From an uncultured Selenomonas sp. (lineage in GTDB: Bacteria > Bacillota > Negativicutes > Selenomonadales > Selenomonadaceae): a stretch of DNA of 10,476 nucleotides. The stretch covers positions 1 through 10,476 of the forward strand of contig USAK01000048.1 of assembly GCA_900552565.1 (NCBI GenBank). The letters run 5' to 3'. How positions within the stretch are numbered: position 1 is the first letter of the stretch; each line of letters starts with the position of its first letter. The translations under genes and the position numbers were made by a program. A model generated the notes under the pieces. That model saw only the letters and a program-made list of their open reading frames with translations. It was not told the DNA's origin and did no database searches. Below are positions 6,322 through 10,476 of the stretch, one piece after another.

Positions 6322-7731
6322 TTAGTCTTTTACTTCGCAGTTGACACGGTCCTGCTCGCCATGATGGCGGAAATCGTGCTCAATCTGCTCGAGCGAACGG
6401 CCGCGCGTCTCAGGGACGAATTTATAGACAAAGCCGAGACCGAGCAGGCCAACACCGGCAAAAATGAAGAACGTAGCCGAGAGGCCGAACGAATAGAGCA
6501 GCGACGGGAACACGGAGCCGATGCAGAAGTTCGTGAGCCAGAGGCAGAGAACGGCACAGCCCATGCCCATACCGCGAATGCGCAGCGGGAAGAGCTCCGA
6601 CAGCAGCAGCCAGGTAACTGGGGAAAGGAAGCCCTGCTGGAAGAACAGGAACGTGACCGTCAAGGAAAGAACGACAAACGGCAGGACAGACGTACCGGCA
6701 AGCAGGTTCGAGAAAATACCAATGGCACAGAGGCAGGCCATCGTGCCAATCTGGCCCGTCATGATGAGCGGACGGCGGCCATGGCGCGTCATGAGCCACA
6801 TGCCGAAAATCGTGGCAGCCACAGAAATCGTACCATTGGCGATGTTGCCAATCAGGGCCGCTTCCGTCGAGAAGCCTGCCTGCGTCAGAATCTGCGTACC
6901 ATAATACATGATAGAATTGACGCCGGAAATCTGCTGGCAGATGGATACGCCCATGCCGATGAAGACGATGCGGCGGATCCAAGGCGTAGCGAGGTCTTTA
7001 TAACTGGCTTTATCGAGATGTTTTTCAGCGTCGATATTGTCCTGAATCTCGTTGAGCTCGGCGATGGCCTGACGCTCGTTGCGGATTTTCTTCAAGACCT
7101 GCATGGCATCGCTGACGCGGCCCTGCAGCAAAAGCCAGCGCGGGCTCTCCGGCATCACCATCATGCCGAGCCAGAGTACGACGGCCGGAATGGAAGCAAG
7201 TGCGAGCATGTAGCGCCAGATATGGCCGACCTGGCCAAACGTGACACCGAGAATTGCATTTAAGATGAAGGCAAGCAGCTGGCCGGAGACAATCATGAGC
7301 TCATTCTGCGTGACCATGCGGCCGCGGCGGTCAGCCGGGGCCATCTCAGCGAGGTACGCAGGAACGGTAACAGAAGCACCGCCGACGGCAAGGCCGAGGA
7401 CGAAACGGCAGGCGATGAGGATACCGGCAGTCGGTGCCAGCGAGCAGCCAATCGCGGCAAAGAAGAAAATGACCGCCAGGCACAGCAGCATCTTGCGGCG
7501 GCCTTCCGCATCGGAAAGACGTCCGCCGAAGAACGAACCAATCGCCGCACCAAACAACAGACCGCTGGCGACAAAGCCTTCAAGCGCCGGTGTCAGATTG
7601 AGCTGGTCCGGACGGGCCATGAAGGCCAGCGCGCCGTTGATGACGCCCGTATCATAACCGAAGAGCAGGCCGCCGAATGTTGAAATGACGGTAACTCGTT
7701 TGAGAAACTTTTGATGAGTTGCTTCTGGCAT
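6322..7731 (-). CDS. iolT: Major myo-inositol:H+ symporter, MFS sugar porter
   Basis: This is a 469-residue, 12-helix transporter of the MFS sugar-porter family. From recall it aligns closely with B. subtilis IolT throughout: STFGGLLFGYDTGVINGAL (about 17-35), GRLSDAEGRRK (about 70-80), RGRMVTQNELMIVSGQLLA (about 136-154), PESPRWL (about 194-200), QQISGVNSIMYYG (about 265-277) and the terminal PETRGRSLEQIE. It would import myo-inositol, and possibly D-chiro- or scyllo-inositol, across the inner membrane with protons. The start is ATG 7729-7731 with AGAGGGG (7742-7748) ten bases upstream. It is transcribed alone from the promoter at 7838-7877 and ends at its own terminator. The predicted 5' leader of about 100 bases contains a small dyad (7807-7823). 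A general hexose porter is the main alternative. Confidence 0.92.
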   Translation of the reverse strand: MPEATHQKFLKRVTVISTFGGLLFGYDTGVINGALAFMARPDQLNLTPALEGFVASGLLFGAAIGSFFGGRLSDAEGRRKMLLCLAVIFFFAAIGCSLAPTAGILIACRFVLGLAVGGASVTVPAYLAEMAPADRRGRMVTQNELMIVSGQLLAFILNAILGVTFGQVGHIWRYMLALASIPAVVLWLGMMVMPESPRWLLLQGRVSDAMQVLKKIRNERQAIAELNEIQDNIDAEKHLDKASYKDLATPWIRRIVFIGMGVSICQQISGVNSIMYYGTQILTQAGFSTEAALIGNIANGTISVAATIFGMWLMTRHGRRPLIMTGQIGTMACLCAIGIFSNLLAGTSVLPFVVLSLTVTFLFFQQGFLSPVTWLLLSELFPLRIRGMGMGCAVLCLWLTNFCIGSVFPSLLYSFGLSATFFIFAGVGLLGLGFVYKFVPETRGRSLEQIEHDFRHHGEQDRVNCEVKD

Positions 7732-7806
7732 AATTGCATTACCCCTCTCAATAATCTTGTACTTTCTGTCTTTTCTTTCTATAGAATATGGATGAGCTCA
7801 TATGGG

Positions 7807-7823
7807 AAAACCTCAGCGGTTTT
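7807..7823. repeat. Small dyad in the iolT leader
   Basis: AAAACC (7807-7812) and GGTTTT (7818-7823) are inverted around a five-base centre. The dyad lies in the predicted iolT 5' leader, about 75 bases before the start codon. A 10-bp palindrome, ATGAGCTCAT, follows at 7792-7801. Either could be a repressor site or a leader hairpin. I cannot match them to a known operator. Confidence 0.35.
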
Positions 7824-7837
7824 TGTTTACATGCTTT

Positions 7838-7877
7838 ATTATAGATGAATTTTCAGAATAATACTTCACGATTACTG
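7838..7877 (-). promoter_or_regulatory. iolT promoter with 29-nt putative AraC operator
   Basis: On the minus strand the -10 box is a perfect TATAAT (7838-7843). The hexamer 17 bases upstream is AAGTAT, not TTGACA-like. The block 7849-7877 repeats the iolI promoter block (5146-5174) at the same distance from the -10 box. On the plus strand the invariant parts are ATTTTCAGAATA, then TACTT, then CTG at the far end. The overlap with the -35 region is typical of sites where AraC-type activators contact sigma. Confidence 0.75.
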
Positions 7878-8214
7878 TCCTATTTTGTCTCAGAAATCGT
7901 TATCTTTACTATCCTTTTATATTATTCTGCAAGAGATTGTTCGTAAATTCTCGTTTTCCCAAGTTTCTTGCAAAGTGTTCCCTAGGAATTTCTCTTTTCT
8001 TAGCTGGATAATGAGTCGACCGCAAGATTCTATAGTATATAAGAGTGCTGCCCATGACTTTCCCGCTATATCCCGATACTTTTCAAAAAATTACACCAAA
8101 AAATTGAAGAATATACTCGTTTTTCCATGGTATAATAAACGTAAAGTTAATCAAGAAGAACAACACAGATAACAAATAGTTGTTCAATAGCAGTCAGGAA
8201 AGGCGGTTATCACA
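7878..8214 (+). promoter_or_regulatory. iolG: Regulatory spacer and leader upstream of the second inositol dehydrogenase
   Basis: This AT-rich stretch holds no convincing gene. A split, mirror-image copy of the iol operator lies at 7891-7899 (CAGAAATCG) and 7920-7929 (TATTATTCTG), with 20 bases between the parts instead of five. The likely -10 box is TATAAT at 8131-8136, again without a consensus -35. The leader carries an inverted repeat GAACAAC (8158-8164) and GTTGTTC (8179-8185). The ribosome site is the purine-rich AGGAAAGGCGG ending at 8206. An open frame at 7885-8172 has no ribosome site and unlikely composition. Confidence 0.55.
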
Positions 8215-9240
8215 ATGATTAAAGTTGGTATTATCGGTGCAGGTCGTATCGGTCATGTACATGGCGAAAGCATCTCGAAGTTCGTTAAGAACGCAACGGT
8301 AAAGACGATCGCAGATCCGTTCATGAACGAGAAGACGGAAGCTTGGGCAAAATCCCTCGGCGTTGAGAAGACGACGAAAGATTATCATGAAATCCTCAAC
8401 GATCCGGAAATCAAGGCAGTCCTGATCTGCGCATCCACGGACCAGCATTCCAAGCTCTCCATCGAAGCACTGCGTGCCGGCAAGCATGTATTCTGCGAGA
8501 AACCGATTGACCATGATGTCAATAAGATTAAGGAAGTCCTCGATGTCGTCAAAGAGACGGGCATGAAATATCAGGTTGGCTTCAACCGCCGTTTCGACCA
8601 TAACTTCAAGGCCATCCGTGATGCCGTTGTTGCTGGCAAAGTCGGCAAACAGCAGATCATCAAGATCACGTCCCGTGACCCGGAGCCACCTTCCATTGAC
8701 TATGTAAAAGTTTCCGGCGGTATCTTCCTCGACATGACGATTCATGATTTCGATATGGTTCGTTACCTCTCCGGCGCAGAAGTTGAAGAAGTCTACGCTG
8801 AAGGTTCTGTCACGGTAGATCCGGAAATCGGCAAAGCCGGCGACATTGATACGGCTATCATCACGCTGAAGCTCGACAACGGCGCTACGGCTGTCATCGA
8901 TAACTGCCGTGCTGCCTGCTACGGCTATGACCAGCGCGCTGAAGTCTTTGGTTCCAAGGGCTGCGTTGCTATCTCCAACGATTCCGACTCCAACGCTGTT
9001 TACAGCTGCAAAGATGGCGTCATCGCTGAGAAACCGATGTTCTTCTTCCTCGAGCGCTACATGATGGCTTATGCAAACGAAATCAACCAGTTCGTTGAAG
9101 CTATCGTCAACGACACGCCGACGCCGGTCAACGCAAACGATGGCCTGCAGCCGGTACTCATCGGCCTCGCTGCTAAGAAGTCCGTCGCAGAGCATCGTCC
9201 GGTCAAAGTTGCCGAGATTCGTGCTCAGTATGGCCTTTGA
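8215..9240 (+). CDS. iolG: Inositol 2-dehydrogenase, second type (Gfo/Idh/MocA family)
   Basis: This 341-residue NAD-dependent dehydrogenase has the Rossmann motif VGIIGAGRIGHVH (4-16), CEKPID (94-99) with Lys96, GFNRRFDHNFKAIR (122-135), and ITSRDPEPP (151-159). The catalytic segment FLDMTIHDFDM (171-181) holds Asp173 and His177. These features, with VFGSKG and the FFFLERY segment, match my recall of the proteobacterial/actinobacterial-type inositol 2-dehydrogenase subfamily, which is distinct from the Bacillus-type enzyme at 3159-4169. Substrate could be myo-, scyllo- or D-chiro-inositol. Codon use differs visibly from the neighbours: it favours GGT, CGT, GTT and GCT where they favour GGC, CGC, GTC and GCC. 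This suggests high expression. It is transcribed alone, divergently from iolT, and followed by a terminator. Confidence 0.92.
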   Translation: MIKVGIIGAGRIGHVHGESISKFVKNATVKTIADPFMNEKTEAWAKSLGVEKTTKDYHEILNDPEIKAVLICASTDQHSKLSIEALRAGKHVFCEKPIDHDVNKIKEVLDVVKETGMKYQVGFNRRFDHNFKAIRDAVVAGKVGKQQIIKITSRDPEPPSIDYVKVSGGIFLDMTIHDFDMVRYLSGAEVEEVYAEGSVTVDPEIGKAGDIDTAIITLKLDNGATAVIDNCRAACYGYDQRAEVFGSKGCVAISNDSDSNAVYSCKDGVIAEKPMFFFLERYMMAYANEINQFVEAIVNDTPTPVNANDGLQPVLIGLAAKKSVAEHRPVKVAEIRAQYGL

Positions 9241-9278
9241 TTCAGCCAGCTGATTCACATAATTCCTTCGTTCCTCTC

Positions 9279-9301
9279 CATACGGCACCCCCTGCCGTAT
9301 G
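9279..9301 (+). repeat. Perfect 9-bp hairpin before the terminator
   Basis: CATACGGCA (9279-9287) and TGCCGTATG (9293-9301) pair perfectly around CCCCC. No T run follows. It lies between the dehydrogenase stop and its terminator, and could stabilise the 3' end of the mRNA or be a protein-binding palindrome. Confidence 0.6.
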
Positions 9302-9314
9302 TTCCATACCAAAT

Positions 9315-9346
9315 AAAAAAGGACCCTTCCCCAGGGTCCTTTTTTT
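9315..9346. terminator. Rho-independent terminator after the second inositol dehydrogenase
   Basis: GGACCCT (9321-9327) pairs with AGGGTCC (9333-9339). Six A residues precede the stem and seven T residues follow it, so it can work in both directions. Confidence 0.93.
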
Positions 9347-9447
9347 ATGCCAAAAATCCAGACATTTCTTTCTGCAAAATATTTTGTCTCATAAAAAAGT
9401 TATATGTTATATATTGAGCATATTTTGATGATTGTTTGATAAAATAT

Positions 9448-9476
9448 TTGCCTACTTCCTCATATTCTGCTAAAAT
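9448..9476 (+). promoter_or_regulatory. Promoter of the third AraC gene
   Basis: TTGCCT (9448-9453) and TAAAAT (9471-9476) are separated by exactly 17 bases. The ATATTCTG octamer (9462-9469) shared with the iol operators lies within the spacer. An operator there could block polymerase, suggesting negative autoregulation. The leader to the TTG start would be about 107 bases. Confidence 0.55.
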
Positions 9477-9589
9477 AGAAGCAATCGAGGATATGATTTA
9501 TGATACGATTCATATCAGATATCTTATTCGTCAGTCCAAAGGCAAGTGCGGCTTGCCGTGCTTCTATCGTTTCAGCAGGAGGGATATCA

Positions 9590-10429
9590 TTGCTTCAATA
9601 TTTTCCGAATCATCGCTATCGCTCCACGTTCAGCAAGAGCTCCACGCCACGTCTCGAGTATATCTGTCACGTCGGAGAAGATGCCTCGCACATGCCGCGC
9701 AGCATGCATGAGCACGACCATCTCTGCGAAATCGTCTTTGTCTACCAGGGCGCTGGCATCTACATGATTGACGGCCGGCGCTACACAGCACAGAAAGGCG
9801 ACCTGATTTTTTACAACAGCCATTCCGTCCACGATGAATTCGGCGGTACGGGCAGCGGTCTTGGCACCTACTGTGTCGCAGTCAGCGGCCTGCGCATTGA
9901 CGATATGCCTGCCGACCATCTGCTGCCCACTGGCCTGTCCCCAGTCCAGCCCACACGCAGTCATTTCACAGAGGTACTGCATCTTTTTGAATCCATCGAG
10001 CAGGAAGCCAAGAATCACGCCGAGATCGCCAATTACCTGACCATGGCCCTGCTGACTAAGCTTGCAGCCTTCCTGCGTGAAGAAGGCATCCCCGAAAAAC
10101 AGCAGACACCGACGCTCGTCACCGAGGCCCGTTCCTTCATTGACAAAAACTACAAGGAGAATATCCGCCTCAACGACATCGCCAAGGCCACGCATACGAA
10201 TGCCTACTACCTCTCGCATCTCTTCAAGGCCGAAGTCGGACTTTCCCCGATGAAGTACGTCATCCTGCGCCGCCTGGGCGAGGCTCAGAATCTCCTCATC
10301 AACACGGATATGACCATCACGCAGATTGCCGCACAAGTTGGCTACAACAACTCCAATTACTTCCAGAACGTCTTCAAGAGCGCCCTCAACATGACGCCGG
10401 GTGAATACCGGCGCAAATGGACCGTCTGA
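9590..10429 (+). CDS. AraC-family transcriptional regulator, copy 3, probable TTG start
   Basis: The cupin sensor (about residues 36-100) carries MHEHDHLCEIVFVYQG and GDLIFYNSHSVHDE. The AraC/XylS double-HTH domain covers about 175-275, with IAAQVGYNNSNYFQNVFKS (about 246-264). I place the start at TTG 9590 (279 residues) because a near-perfect AGGAGGG (9577-9583) lies six bases before it and the resulting N-terminus resembles those of the two paralogues in length. The alternative is ATG 9500 (309 residues), with a weak GAGG upstream and 30 extra residues lacking recognisable homology. It shares the GD-x3-Y-x5-HDE pattern and a following C-x-V-x-GL segment with copy 2. The target is unknown: the second dehydrogenase upstream and whatever follows the window are candidates. 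Confidence 0.86.
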   Translation: MLQYFPNHRYRSTFSKSSTPRLEYICHVGEDASHMPRSMHEHDHLCEIVFVYQGAGIYMIDGRRYTAQKGDLIFYNSHSVHDEFGGTGSGLGTYCVAVSGLRIDDMPADHLLPTGLSPVQPTRSHFTEVLHLFESIEQEAKNHAEIANYLTMALLTKLAAFLREEGIPEKQQTPTLVTEARSFIDKNYKENIRLNDIAKATHTNAYYLSHLFKAEVGLSPMKYVILRRLGEAQNLLINTDMTITQIAAQVGYNNSNYFQNVFKSALNMTPGEYRRKWTV

Positions 10430-10447
10430 AAGACGCAGATCATCCTA

Positions 10448-10453
10448 TATAAT
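10448..10453 (+). promoter_or_regulatory. Possible -10 box for a gene beyond the window
   Basis: TATAAT lies 18 bases after the third AraC stop, followed by an AAGGA-like sequence. The next gene is cut off, so this cannot be tested here. Confidence 0.25.
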
Positions 10454-10476
10454 ATAGAAGGAAAACGACAAAAAGC

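Noticed and set aside
6289..7263. Plus-strand open frame opposite iolT, very rich in Arg, Glu and Ala
   Set aside because: Composition is typical of the reverse complement of a membrane protein; it also runs through the iolT terminator.
7807..7823. Catabolite control (cre) site in the iolT leader
   Set aside because: The dyad does not fit the CcpA cre consensus at its central CG and flanks, so I keep it only as an unnamed dyad.
7885..8172. Possible 95-residue gene in the iolT/dehydrogenase spacer
   Set aside because: No ribosome site, AT-rich composition unlike the coding genes, and it overlaps operator and promoter elements.
8194..9312. Minus-strand open frame of 372 codons opposite the second dehydrogenase
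   Set aside because: Antisense shadow; it begins in the terminator hairpin region and has no family features.
9587..10336. Minus-strand open frame opposite the third AraC gene
   Set aside because: Antisense shadow of a clear AraC-family protein.
1..10476. CRISPR array, insertion sequence, toxin-antitoxin or defence genes
   Set aside because: No regularly spaced repeats, transposase motifs or small two-gene toxin cassettes were seen on either strand.

Overview
The window looks like chromosomal DNA from an anaerobic, gram-negative-type Firmicute. My best guess is the Selenomonadales/Negativicutes (Selenomonas, Mitsuokella or Megamonas-like). This rests on the gene mix, strong AGGAGG-type ribosome sites next to GC-ending codons, and short AT-rich spacers with U-tract terminators. 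The genus is inference only; no 16S or other marker gene is present.

Layout. Positions 1-94 hold the 3' end of a tRNA-Thr(CGT) and its terminator. Positions 340-2997 hold four separately transcribed plus-strand genes: a YczE-family membrane protein, an AraC-family regulator, an orphan PTS lactose/cellobiose-type IIA protein, and an RpiB/LacAB-family sugar-phosphate isomerase with an altered active site. A bidirectional terminator (3036-3064) separates these from the minus-strand block 3159-7731. Read in the direction of transcription, that block is iolT (inositol:H+ symporter), an AraC regulator, then an iolI-iolG pair. After a 483-bp regulatory spacer comes a plus-strand second inositol dehydrogenase (8215-9240). 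A third AraC regulator (9590-10429) closes the window.

How the genes fit together. IolT would import an inositol. Two IolG-type dehydrogenases of different subfamilies and the inosose isomerase IolI are the enzymes needed to oxidise, isomerise and reduce inositol stereoisomers (myo, D-chiro, scyllo). The classical downstream genes iolB, iolC, iolD and iolE are absent here, so the locus is either the entry part of a dispersed catabolic pathway or a stereoisomer-conversion module.

The strongest regulatory signal is a 29-nt element shared by the iolT and iolI-iolG promoters (22 of 29 bases identical, both ending exactly 5 bases from the -10 box). Its core octamer, WTATTCTG, recurs in the other regulatory spacers of the locus. 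I infer that it is the operator of one or more of the three related AraC regulators. I did not find an obviously new multi-gene defence or mobile system; the novelty lies in the regulation and in the unusual enzyme variants.
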